Source of the DNA: Streptomyces canus
GTDB lineage: Bacteria; Actinomycetota; Actinomycetes; Streptomycetales; Streptomycetaceae
NCBI RefSeq assembly: GCF_030815415.1
Contig: NZ_JAUSWW010000001.1
Location: 2,170,001-2,234,000, forward strand
Length of the DNA stretch: 64,000 nucleotides
Direction: 5' to 3'
Positions 34,999 to 42,637 of this stretch are shown here, piece by piece. The position numbers and the translations under genes are program-made. Position 1 is the first letter of the stretch; each line of letters begins with the position of its first letter. The notes under the pieces are model-generated. The model was not told where the DNA came from and ran no database searches. It saw only the letters and a program-made list of their open reading frames with translations.

Positions 34999-36301
34999 CG
35001 GCGGCCTCCCTCGGTGCGGGGATGTGGTGACGGACATGGACGGGCCGGACCAGTTCGTTGGCGACGAACCCGATCGCGAGCAGCCCGATCATGATGAAGA
35101 GCGACATGGTGTAGAGGGAGGAGCCGTCCTTGCCGGCCTCCTCCTGCCGGTCGGCGATCCAGTTCACGATCAGCGGTCCGAGGACACCGGCCGTGGACCA
35201 GGCGGTGAGCAGCCGGCCGTGGATCGCGCCGACCTGGTACGTCCCGAAGAGGTCCTTCAGATAGGCGGGGATCGTGGCGAAGCCGCCCCCGTAGAACGAG
35301 AGGATCACCAGGGCGCACAGGATGAACACCGGCTTGGACGAGTCACCGACCAGCGCGATGAGCAGATACATCAGCGCGCCCGCGCCCAGGTAGAGGCGGT
35401 AGATGTTCTTGCGGCCGATCAGGTCCGAGGTGGACGACCAGCCGATACGGCCCGCCATGTTGGCCGCCGAGAGCAGCGCGACGAAACCGGCCGCGGCCGA
35501 CACCGACACCGGCGTCGAGGTGTTCCTGAAGAAGTCCGTGATCATCGGGGCGGCCTTCTCCAGGATGCCGATGCCCGCGGTCACGTTCATGCAGAGCACG
35601 ACCCACAGGCACCAGAACTGCGGAGTCCGCACCGCATTGCGGGCGGAGACCTGCGGCCCCGCGAGAATGCTCGGCCCGCTGTCGCCGATGGGCTTCTCCG
35701 TGCGCGGCACCCGGACGAGCAGGACGCCCAGCGTCATGAAGACCGCGTACGACAGACCGTGCACGAGGAACGCCGCCGCGATCCCGGAGCTGTCGGAGCC
35801 GAACGACTCCAGCATCTGCGCCGACCAGGGCGAGGCGATCAGCGCACCGCCTCCGAAGCCCATGATGGCGATGCCGGTGGCCATGCCCGGCCGGTCCGGG
35901 AACCACTTGATCAGTGTCGACACGGGTGAGATGTAGCCGATGCCCAGGCCGATGCCGCCGACGAAGCCGTAGCCGAGGACGATCAGCCAGTACTGCTCGG
36001 TGTACGCGCCGAGCGCGGAGAGCAGGAACCCGGACGAGAAACAGATCAGGGCGACGGTCATCGCCCAGCGCGGTCCGTTGCGTTCCACGAGCGTGCCGCC
36101 GAACGCGGCCGACAGGCCGAGCATGACGATGCCCAGCTGGAAGGGCAGCGCGCTCTGCGTACCGCTGAGGCCGAGCGCGGACTCCAGGGGCGGCTTGAAC
36201 ACGGACCAGGCGTACGCCTGACCGATGGAGAGATGGACCGAGAGCGCGGCTGGGGGTACGAGCCAACGGCTCCAGCCGGCGGGGGCGACGGGGGGACTCA
36301 T
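34964..36301 (-). CDS. OFA-family (oxalate:formate antiporter-like) MFS transporter
   Basis: 445 aa with 12 predicted helices; starts in the membrane quickly (WSRWLVPPAALSVHLSIGQAYAWSVFKPPLE). OFA family marks are IGYISPVSTLIKWFPDRPGMATG and GRIGWSSTSDLIGRKN. Start ATG 36301; the longer frame to 36622 runs through the promoter. It is less like the 14362/15785 pair, which lacks the small subunit. Divergent from fdhD. Probable substrate is oxalate, formate or another small acid; inference from family and fdhD neighbour. Confidence 0.87.
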   Translation of the reverse strand: MSPPVAPAGWSRWLVPPAALSVHLSIGQAYAWSVFKPPLESALGLSGTQSALPFQLGIVMLGLSAAFGGTLVERNGPRWAMTVALICFSSGFLLSALGAYTEQYWLIVLGYGFVGGIGLGIGYISPVSTLIKWFPDRPGMATGIAIMGFGGGALIASPWSAQMLESFGSDSSGIAAAFLVHGLSYAVFMTLGVLLVRVPRTEKPIGDSGPSILAGPQVSARNAVRTPQFWCLWVVLCMNVTAGIGILEKAAPMITDFFRNTSTPVSVSAAAGFVALLSAANMAGRIGWSSTSDLIGRKNIYRLYLGAGALMYLLIALVGDSSKPVFILCALVILSFYGGGFATIPAYLKDLFGTYQVGAIHGRLLTAWSTAGVLGPLIVNWIADRQEEAGKDGSSLYTMSLFIMIGLLAIGFVANELVRPVHVRHHIPAPREAADVAERQQSEPA

Positions 36302-36449
36302 GATCCCGGACGGTAGGGAGAACCAAGGGAGTTGAGAAGGCGGCGCGTCGAAGGTATGCGATGAACGGTATGCAGCACGCGCCGAACGGTCGGACCGTCC
36401 GGTTTCCGTGTCGCACCCACCACTGTGCGTACTCTTGTCGACACCTCGG

Positions 36450-36469
36450 CCATACTGTAGACAATATGG
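36450..36469. promoter_or_regulatory. Palindromic operator candidate between the OFA carrier and fdhD
   Basis: CCATA-CTGTAGACAA-TATGG: perfect 5-base arms with a quasi-palindromic TGTAGACA centre. It lies 149 bases upstream of the carrier start and ~180 bases before fdhD. The centre resembles the gntR-3 promoter motif and differs by one base from the GTATAC core of the 4-13 kb sites. Confidence 0.5.
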
Positions 36470-36529
36470 GGTCGACGGCATTCGGCATCGCACATCCCGC
36501 GGGGTGGGCCGCGGCCTGACCGGCACGTG

Positions 36530-36640
36530 CAGGACAATGACATCGTGGGGGTCACCGCGCCGCACGACGGCCCGGTGGTCCGGGGCAACCTCTGCATCAA
36601 GGGCCGTTTCGGCTACCAGCACGTACAGAACCGGGGCTGA
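36530..36640 (+). pseudogene. Remnant of a formate dehydrogenase alpha/NuoG-type domain
   Basis: An open frame ending in TGA at 36638-36640 reads [17 protein letters not shown] then [19 protein letters not shown]. This is the conserved end of the 4Fe-4S-molybdopterin junction of FdsA/NuoG-type proteins (compare HSCVKGRFAFGY in fdsA here). Upstream of ~36525 the frame loses all resemblance and no start is visible. It probably represents the last ~37 codons of a small Fe-S gene formerly preceding fdhD. The rest of the 36302-36647 gap holds only the operator. Confidence 0.65.
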
Positions 36641-36647
36641 TCAGGAC

Positions 36648-37496
36648 ATGGGACGAGTCACGGAACGACGCAAGGTGATCCGCATCCGGGACGGGGCCGT
36701 CTCCTCCCGCCCGGACACACTGGTCGCCGAGGAGCCGCTGGAGATCCGGCTGAACGGCAAGCCGCTCGCGATCACCATGCGCACACCGGGTGACGACTTC
36801 GCCCTGGCGGCCGGTTTCCTGGTCAGCGAGGGTGTACTGGCGGCCGGATCCGATCTGCGGAACATCGTCTACTGCGCGGGCGCGACCGTGGACGGCTCCA
36901 ACACCTACAACGTGGTGGACGTGCGGACCGCCCCCGATGTGGTGATCCCCGACATCACCCTCGAGCGCAACGTGTACACCACCTCGTCCTGCGGCCTGTG
37001 CGGCAAGGCGAGTCTCGACGCGGTCCGTACGACGACCCGCTGGCCCATCTCCGACACTCCCCCGGTCCGCCTCGAACCCGATCTGCTCGCGGGCCTCCCC
37101 GACCGGCTGCGCGCGGCTCAGCGGGTCTTCGACCGGACCGGGGGCCTGCACGCCGCCGCCCTCTTCACCGAGGACGGCGAGCTCCTCGACATTCGCGAGG
37201 ACGTCGGCCGGCACAACGCCGTCGACAAGCTGGTCGGCCGCGCTCTCCAGAACGACGACCTGCCCCTGTCCCGCGTCGTCCTGCTCGTCTCCGGCCGGGC
37301 CTCCTTCGAGCTCGCCCAGAAGGCGGTCATGGCCGGCATCCCCGTCCTGGCCGCCGTCTCCGCACCCTCGTCCCTCGCCGTCGACCTCGCCGTCGAGACC
37401 GGCCTCACCCTCGTCGGCTTCCTGCGCGGCTCGTCCATGAACGTGTACGCGGGAGAGGGCCGGATCGCCCTGCGGACCACGGCCGCTCAGGGCTGA
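36648..37496 (+). CDS. fdhD: Formate dehydrogenase accessory sulfurtransferase FdhD
   Basis: Transfers sulfur to the Mo/W cofactor of formate dehydrogenase; needed for FDH activity. 282 aa with the conserved substrate loop [11 protein letters not shown] (both Cys present, ~119-129), [34 protein letters not shown] at ~27-60, and [13 protein letters not shown] plus [13 protein letters not shown] further on. Start ATG 36648 lies 7 bases after the stop of the remnant above. It is 32 kb from the fdsGBA operon it presumably serves. Confidence 0.96.
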   Translation: MGRVTERRKVIRIRDGAVSSRPDTLVAEEPLEIRLNGKPLAITMRTPGDDFALAAGFLVSEGVLAAGSDLRNIVYCAGATVDGSNTYNVVDVRTAPDVVIPDITLERNVYTTSSCGLCGKASLDAVRTTTRWPISDTPPVRLEPDLLAGLPDRLRAAQRVFDRTGGLHAAALFTEDGELLDIREDVGRHNAVDKLVGRALQNDDLPLSRVVLLVSGRASFELAQKAVMAGIPVLAAVSAPSSLAVDLAVETGLTLVGFLRGSSMNVYAGEGRIALRTTAAQG

Positions 37497-37544
37497 CCGC
37501 ACCCCTCGCGGCACACCGGCGAGCCCGGGGACCCCGCCCCGAGG

Positions 37545-38072
37545 TCAGCCCCGGCCGAGGGTCAGCTCCGCCGCGCGTACCACCGACCCCAGCCGCGGGA
37601 AGTCCAGCCGTACGGACGCCTCGTGCTCGGCCGCCGTGAGCGCGGCCATGGCGTCCTCGACGAAGACGAGGTCGTAGCCGAGGTCGCCGGCGGCGCGGGC
37701 GGTGGACTCCACGCCGAGGTTGGTGGCGATGCCGCCGAACACGAGGGTGCTGACGCCGAGTTCACGGAGACGGTCGTCGAGGCCGGTGCCCTGGAAGCCG
37801 CCGATGGTCCGCTTCACGATCTCGACGTCGCCGTCCTGGGCGAGGCCGCTCACCAGCCCGCTGCCGGGCGGCTGTTCGGCGGCCCCGGGGCGTTCGACGC
37901 GGATGAGGACGACGGGGGCGCCCGCCGAACGGAAGGCGGTCGCCAACTCCTGGGCGGCGACGAGGACTTCGGTGCCCTTGCGGGGCTCCAGGGGCAGCGC
38001 GACGATCCGGTCCATCAGATCGACGAGGACGAGGGCGCTGCGCGCCGGATCGAGGGTGACGGGTTCGGTCAT
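37545..38072 (-). CDS. Isochorismatase-family hydrolase lacking the usual catalytic Cys
   Basis: 175 aa cysteine-hydrolase fold. Asp in ALVLVDLMD (~19) and Lys in EIVKRTIGGFQGT (~88) of the triad are present, and a cis-peptide-like GGIATN loop. The position normally held by Cys (TxxCVxxTAR) is Gly in ATNLGVESTAR. Gly at this site occurs in a known subgroup, so the protein may have another activity or be non-catalytic. Start ATG 38072. Convergent with fdhD; no operon. Confidence 0.85.
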   Translation of the reverse strand: MTEPVTLDPARSALVLVDLMDRIVALPLEPRKGTEVLVAAQELATAFRSAGAPVVLIRVERPGAAEQPPGSGLVSGLAQDGDVEIVKRTIGGFQGTGLDDRLRELGVSTLVFGGIATNLGVESTARAAGDLGYDLVFVEDAMAALTAAEHEASVRLDFPRLGSVVRAAELTLGRG

Positions 38073-38242
38073 GACGGAACGTTATCCGCCGTCAGCCCTC
38101 CGTACCGGAAATCCGGATCAACAGGCCCTGGAAGCGCCCGCGTTCGGCGACGCCGTAGGCCGGCCACAGGTCGCCCCGTTCGGCACCACGTTCCTCCGAC
38201 TCCCCATGGACCGGACGAGCAAGAGCCACTAACGTCCCGTGG

Positions 38243-39499
38243 GTGCCCGAGGACATACGAGCACGACAGCGGACGGGAACGGGGCTCGGCCTGTTGCTGA
38301 CCCTGGTTCTCGGGGCCGTGCTGCTCACGGCCCTGCCCAAGGACGACGATCGACAGGATGCGGGCGACTGTATACCGCACACCGTCGGCGCGTGGTCGTC
38401 GGACGACCGGCTCACCGGCGAGTTCGCCCGCTACGGGGACGACGCCACCCGCGCCGACGACTGGACCGGCGGTGACGGCACCCACTCGGTGCGGCTGCCG
38501 GACGGCCGGGTGCTGTGGCTGTTCTCGGACACCTATCTCGGCCAGGTGTACGCCCCGCCCAACCCGGTCGGCGAGTCCTTCGCCTGGCGGGACACCACCG
38601 CCCCCCTGGTCCGCAACTCGGCGGTGCTGATGCGCGAGGGCCGGCTGGAGACCACCCTGCCGGCCCCGCTCTTCCCCGACCCGGCGCCCAACCAGTGGCG
38701 GTGGCCGGTCGCGGCGCGGGTCGAGCCGCGTGAGCCCGGGTCGGACGAGCGGGTCGTGCGGGTGCTGCTGTGGGTGCGGACGGCTGGGGCGGCGCCGTGG
38801 ATCTACGGAATGCCCACCGCCACCGAGGTGGCCACGCTCTCGCTGCCCGATCTGCGGGTCGAGTCCATCACCAAGGTGTTCGACCAGCAGCTGGTCCCGG
38901 ACGCCTCCCGGCGTGTCCTGTTCGGCACCACGCTGATCAAGGAGGACGGCTGGACGTACGTCTTCGGCGGCGACGACGGCCAGGCGGCGTCCCGGCCGGT
39001 CTCGTCGGCCTATGTGGCCCGGGTCCCGGAGGGCAGGCTCGGGGAGCCCGCGGCCTGGCAGTACTGGAACGGCTCCACCTGGGCGTCCGGAGCCCGCCCG
39101 GCCCCGGTGCTCGGCAACCAGCACAAGCGCACCGGGGTGGGCAGCGCCTTCTCCGTGGTGCGCAAGGACGGCACGTACGTCCTGTTCACCATGGCGGCGG
39201 GCACCGCGGGACTGACCACCGTCACCTCGTACTGGGCCTGCTCCCCCACCGGACCGTGGCACGGACCGACCAGGCACCTCAATGCCGCGCTGCCGGACGG
39301 CGAGGTCGCGGCGTACAACCCGCAGGTCCACCCTGCTGTATCCGACAGCGCCTCCGGCGCGGGGAACGGCGGCGGGCGGCTGGTGCTCAGCTACGACGTG
39401 AACTGGCTGGAGCCGGCCGCCGCGGCGGCGCAGCTCAACCGGAACGTGTCCCTGTACCGACCGAGGTTCGTGACGCTGACACTGGAGCCACGGAAGTGA
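38243..39499 (+). CDS. Secreted or membrane-anchored DUF5005/DUF4185-like beta-propeller protein
   Basis: 418 aa from a GTG at 38243. One N-terminal hydrophobic segment (GLGLLLTLVLGAVLLTALP, ~14-32) acts as signal or anchor. The remainder is beta-rich and resembles glycosidase-like propellers (GTHSVRLPDGRVLWLFSDTYLG at ~75, VYVFGGDD, YWACSPTGPWHGP, VLSYDVNW). Enzymatic role unknown. The ribosome site is weak. Its last 65 bases overlap the opposing SBF transporter gene. Confidence 0.75.
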   Translation: MPEDIRARQRTGTGLGLLLTLVLGAVLLTALPKDDDRQDAGDCIPHTVGAWSSDDRLTGEFARYGDDATRADDWTGGDGTHSVRLPDGRVLWLFSDTYLGQVYAPPNPVGESFAWRDTTAPLVRNSAVLMREGRLETTLPAPLFPDPAPNQWRWPVAARVEPREPGSDERVVRVLLWVRTAGAAPWIYGMPTATEVATLSLPDLRVESITKVFDQQLVPDASRRVLFGTTLIKEDGWTYVFGGDDGQAASRPVSSAYVARVPEGRLGEPAAWQYWNGSTWASGARPAPVLGNQHKRTGVGSAFSVVRKDGTYVLFTMAAGTAGLTTVTSYWACSPTGPWHGPTRHLNAALPDGEVAAYNPQVHPAVSDSASGAGNGGGRLVLSYDVNWLEPAAAAAQLNRNVSLYRPRFVTLTLEPRK

Positions 39500-40517
39500 C
39501 CTCGGCCCCCGGCCCCTCCCCCGGCCCCTCCCCCGGCCGCTCCTGCGCGCCCGGGTCGTGGGAGCGGCGCTTGGCGATCACCGCGCACACCATCAGCTGC
39601 ATCTGGTGGAAGAGCATCAGCGGCAGTACCGCCAGCGACGCGTGCGCGCCGAAGAGCACGCTCGCCATGGGCAGTCCGGAGGCGAGGGACTTCTTCGAGC
39701 CCGCGAACTGGATCGCGATCCGGTCCTCGCGGCCGAAGCGGAGCGCCTTGGCGCCGTACCAGGTCAGCGCCAGCATCACGGCGAGCAGCACGGCCTCGAC
39801 CACGAGCAGTCCGGCCAGCCTCATCGGGCTCACCTGGTGCCAGATGCCCTGGACCATCCCCTCGCTGAACGCGGTGTAGACGACGAGGAGGATCGAGCCG
39901 CGGTCGACCAGGCCGAGGACCTTCTTGTGCCGGGTGACGAAGCCGCCGATCCAGCGGCGCAGCAGCTGCCCGGCGACGAACGGCACCAGCAGCTGGAGCA
40001 CGATCTGGACGAGCGAGTCGGCGGAGAACCCGCCGGCGGTGCTGCCGAGCAGGGCTGCGGCCAGCAGCGGGGTGATGACGATGCCGACCAGCGAGGAGAA
40101 CGAGCCGGCGCAGATCGCCGCGGGCACGTTGCCGCGGGCCATGGAGGTGAAGGCGATCGACGACTGGATGGTCGAGGGGACGAGCGTGAGGAAGAGCAGG
40201 CCCTGGTAGAGCGGTTGGGTCAGCAGCACCGGGACGAGGCCGCGGGTGGCCATGCCGAGCAGCGGGAAGACCAGGAAGGTGCAGGCCAGGACCGTGACGT
40301 GGAGCCGCCAATGCTTGACCCCCTCCAGCGCCTCACGGGTGGAGAGGCGGGCACCGTAGAGGAAGAAGAGGAAGGCGATCGCGGCGGTCGAGGCTCCGGA
40401 GGCGACGTCCGCGCCCGTCCCACGCGCCGGGAGGAGGGCGGCGAGGCCCACCGTTCCCAGGAGCAGCAGGATGTACGGGTCGATCGGCATCCAAGTCGGC
40501 CAACGCAGGCGTTTCAC
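39435..40517 (-). CDS. Bile acid:sodium symporter (SBF-like) family transporter
   Basis: 360 aa, ~9-10 membrane helices of the SBF-like family: YILLLLGTVGLAALLP, AIAFLFFLYGARLSTREAL, LVPSTIQSSIAFTSMARGNVPAAICAGSFSSLVGI (conserved core) and FAGSKKSLASGLPMA. GTG start 40517 follows TGGAGCACC. The hydrophilic tail (APGAQERPGEGPGEGPGAEV...) is GEGP-repetitive and falls in the overlap with the convergent gene. Substrate unknown (organic anions in the family). Divergent from a LysR regulator that probably controls it. Confidence 0.88.
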   Translation of the reverse strand: MKRLRWPTWMPIDPYILLLLGTVGLAALLPARGTGADVASGASTAAIAFLFFLYGARLSTREALEGVKHWRLHVTVLACTFLVFPLLGMATRGLVPVLLTQPLYQGLLFLTLVPSTIQSSIAFTSMARGNVPAAICAGSFSSLVGIVITPLLAAALLGSTAGGFSADSLVQIVLQLLVPFVAGQLLRRWIGGFVTRHKKVLGLVDRGSILLVVYTAFSEGMVQGIWHQVSPMRLAGLLVVEAVLLAVMLALTWYGAKALRFGREDRIAIQFAGSKKSLASGLPMASVLFGAHASLAVLPLMLFHQMQLMVCAVIAKRRSHDPGAQERPGEGPGEGPGAEVTSVAPVSASRTSVGTGTRSG

Positions 40518-40652
40518 GGTGCTCCATCTAGCTGGTGTCTGTCGGCGGTACCGGGGCCGCAGGGCCCCCCTTCATCGTCCTCCTCCGGACCGCGATCGGG
40601 AATCCGGCATACGGCACTGACTGTCATCACGTTCCGCGATAAGATCCGGCTC

Positions 40653-41516
40653 ATGTACGACCCGTCCCAGTTGCGTACGTTCCTGGCGGTGGCGCAGACG
40701 CTGAGCTTCACGCAGGCGGCCCGGCGGCTCGGGCTGCGCCAGTCGACGGTCAGCCAGCACGTACGGCGGCTGGAGAATGCCACGGGGCGGCAGTTGTTCA
40801 CCCGGGACACCCACTCCGTGGAGCTGACGGAGGACGGCGAGGCGATGCTCGGCTTCGCGCGCCGGATCCTGGACGTGCATGAGCAGGCGTCGGCATTTTT
40901 CACGGGTACCCGGCTCCGCGGCCGGTTGCGCTTCGGCGCGTCGGAGGATTTCGTGCTGACCCGGCTGCCGGAGATCCTGGAGGGCTTCCGCCACGACCAT
41001 CCCGAGGTCGACCTGGAGCTGACCGTCGAGCTCTCGGGCACCCTGCACGAGCAGTTGGAGGCCGGGAAGCTGGATCTCGTGCTGGCGAAGCGGCGGCCGG
41101 AGGATCCGCGCGGTGAACTCGTCTGGCACGACAAGCTGGTGTGGATCGGCGCGGAACGGCTCCGCCTCGAGGCGGACCGCCCGGTTCCGCTGATCGTCTA
41201 TCCCCCGCCGGGCATCACCCGCGCCCTCGCCCTGGAGGCTCTGGAGCGGCAGGGCCGCGAGTGGCGCATCGTCTGTACCAGCGGCAGCCTCAACGGCCTC
41301 GTCGCCGCGGCCCGTGCCGGTCTCGGCGTGATGGCCCACTCCCGCGGTCTCGTCCCGCCGGGCCTGGTCCGCATGCCGGACCGCGCGGGCCTGCCCGAAC
41401 TCGGCCGGGTCGACTTCGTCCTGGTCCACGGCCGCAGACGTACGGCGGCCCAGGGCGCGGCGGACGCGCTCGCGGGGGCCATCCTGACGGGCGGGGACCG
41501 GCTGCACCGGCGGTGA
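40653..41516 (+). CDS. LysR-family transcriptional regulator
   Basis: 287 aa: N-terminal HTH (~1-62, MYDPSQLRTFLAVAQTLSF, RRLGLRQSTVSQHVRRLE) and a periplasmic-binding-like effector domain (~90-285, LRFGASEDFVLTRLPEIL). ATG 40653 gives the standard LysR length. It is transcribed away from the SBF symporter across 135 bases and is its likely regulator. Confidence 0.93.
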   Translation: MYDPSQLRTFLAVAQTLSFTQAARRLGLRQSTVSQHVRRLENATGRQLFTRDTHSVELTEDGEAMLGFARRILDVHEQASAFFTGTRLRGRLRFGASEDFVLTRLPEILEGFRHDHPEVDLELTVELSGTLHEQLEAGKLDLVLAKRRPEDPRGELVWHDKLVWIGAERLRLEADRPVPLIVYPPPGITRALALEALERQGREWRIVCTSGSLNGLVAAARAGLGVMAHSRGLVPPGLVRMPDRAGLPELGRVDFVLVHGRRRTAAQGAADALAGAILTGGDRLHRR

Positions 41517-41544
41517 GCGCTCCCGTCGATCAGCCGGGCCGGCG

Positions 41545-42528
41545 TCAGCGGCCGGGCAGCTCGTAGGTCAGCTGCTTCACCCTCCGCAGGAACGGCGTCG
41601 CCTCCACGTGCTGGACCCCCTCCAGCCGGCCCAGTGGCCCGCTGAGGTAGGCGTACAGCCCCGCCGTGTCCCTGACGACCGCGGTCACGACGAGGTTGGA
41701 GGGGCCGGCGGTGGCGCTGGCGAAGGCGACCTCGTCGTGGCCGGCGAGGGCCCTGCCGACGGACGTGAGGGCGCCGGGTGCGGCGGTGATCCACAGGGAC
41801 GCGGCCCGCGGGTAGCCGAGCGCCTCGGAGTGGTACTCGATGTCGATGTAGAGGGCCCCGGAGGCGAGCAGTGCGGCGAGGCGGCGCTTGACGGCCGACT
41901 CGGAGCGCCCGGTGGCGCGCTGGAGTTCCGGAGAGCCCGCCCGTCCGTCCCGCCGCAGGACGGCGAGCAGGGGTTCGTCGTCCGGCTCGACACGGGCCGG
42001 GCCGGTCCCGGGTTCCGGGCGCGGGCGCAGGGCGGCGATCTGCTCGTCGTCGAGCGCGCCGAACTTCCTCGACCAGCCGGCCGGGCCGCCGTAGAAGCGA
42101 TGGAGCAGCTGGTGGGCGCGGATGTCCACGACGCCCGGGGTGCGGGGCAGCTTGCCGAGCAGCAGTGCGTCGTGGTCGCCGGGGCCGCGCGGCCGGGTCA
42201 TGCAGACGATCTCGGTGCCCCCGGAGGCCAGTCCGATCCAGGCCGTGTCCGGCCGCTTGGCGAGCGCGTCGGAGATGGCCGCCGCGCTGTCGGGCGCGCA
42301 GCGGAACCGCAGGATCCACTGGTCCTCGCCGAGGACGTGGGGATCGCGGAGGGCGAGGACCCGCAGTCCCGCCTCGGCGCACAGCTTGCGGTAGCGGCGG
42401 GCGATCGTCTGGTCGGAGGCCCCGAGCACGGCGCCGAGACGGCTGAACGAGGCGCGGCCGTTGACCTCGAGCGCCGACAGCAACTGGAGGTCGAGAGCGT
42501 CCAGAACGGTGGATTCCAGCGTCAACAT
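41545..42528 (-). CDS. Lrp/AsnC-family regulator, double-HTH form
   Basis: 327 aa from ATG 42528 after AGGAGAAGG. Two HTH-Lrp units: LDLQLLSALEVNGRASFSRLGAVLG (~10) and DEPLLAVLRRDGRAGSPELQRATG (~187), each followed by RAM-like sensing regions. This duplicated arrangement is known in actinobacteria. Convergent with the LysR gene and divergent from the MFS exporter at 42638, which it probably regulates. Confidence 0.9.
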   Translation of the reverse strand: MLTLESTVLDALDLQLLSALEVNGRASFSRLGAVLGASDQTIARRYRKLCAEAGLRVLALRDPHVLGEDQWILRFRCAPDSAAAISDALAKRPDTAWIGLASGGTEIVCMTRPRGPGDHDALLLGKLPRTPGVVDIRAHQLLHRFYGGPAGWSRKFGALDDEQIAALRPRPEPGTGPARVEPDDEPLLAVLRRDGRAGSPELQRATGRSESAVKRRLAALLASGALYIDIEYHSEALGYPRAASLWITAAPGALTSVGRALAGHDEVAFASATAGPSNLVVTAVVRDTAGLYAYLSGPLGRLEGVQHVEATPFLRRVKQLTYELPGR

Positions 42529-42637
42529 GCCTTCTCCTGTCGAGTTCCGGCGCTCGGACACCCATCACCGGTGGGATCGTCCGCACCGGAGCCATCGTAC
42601 GAAGTACTACGCAGCCCACGGACGAGGAGTTGAGGAC

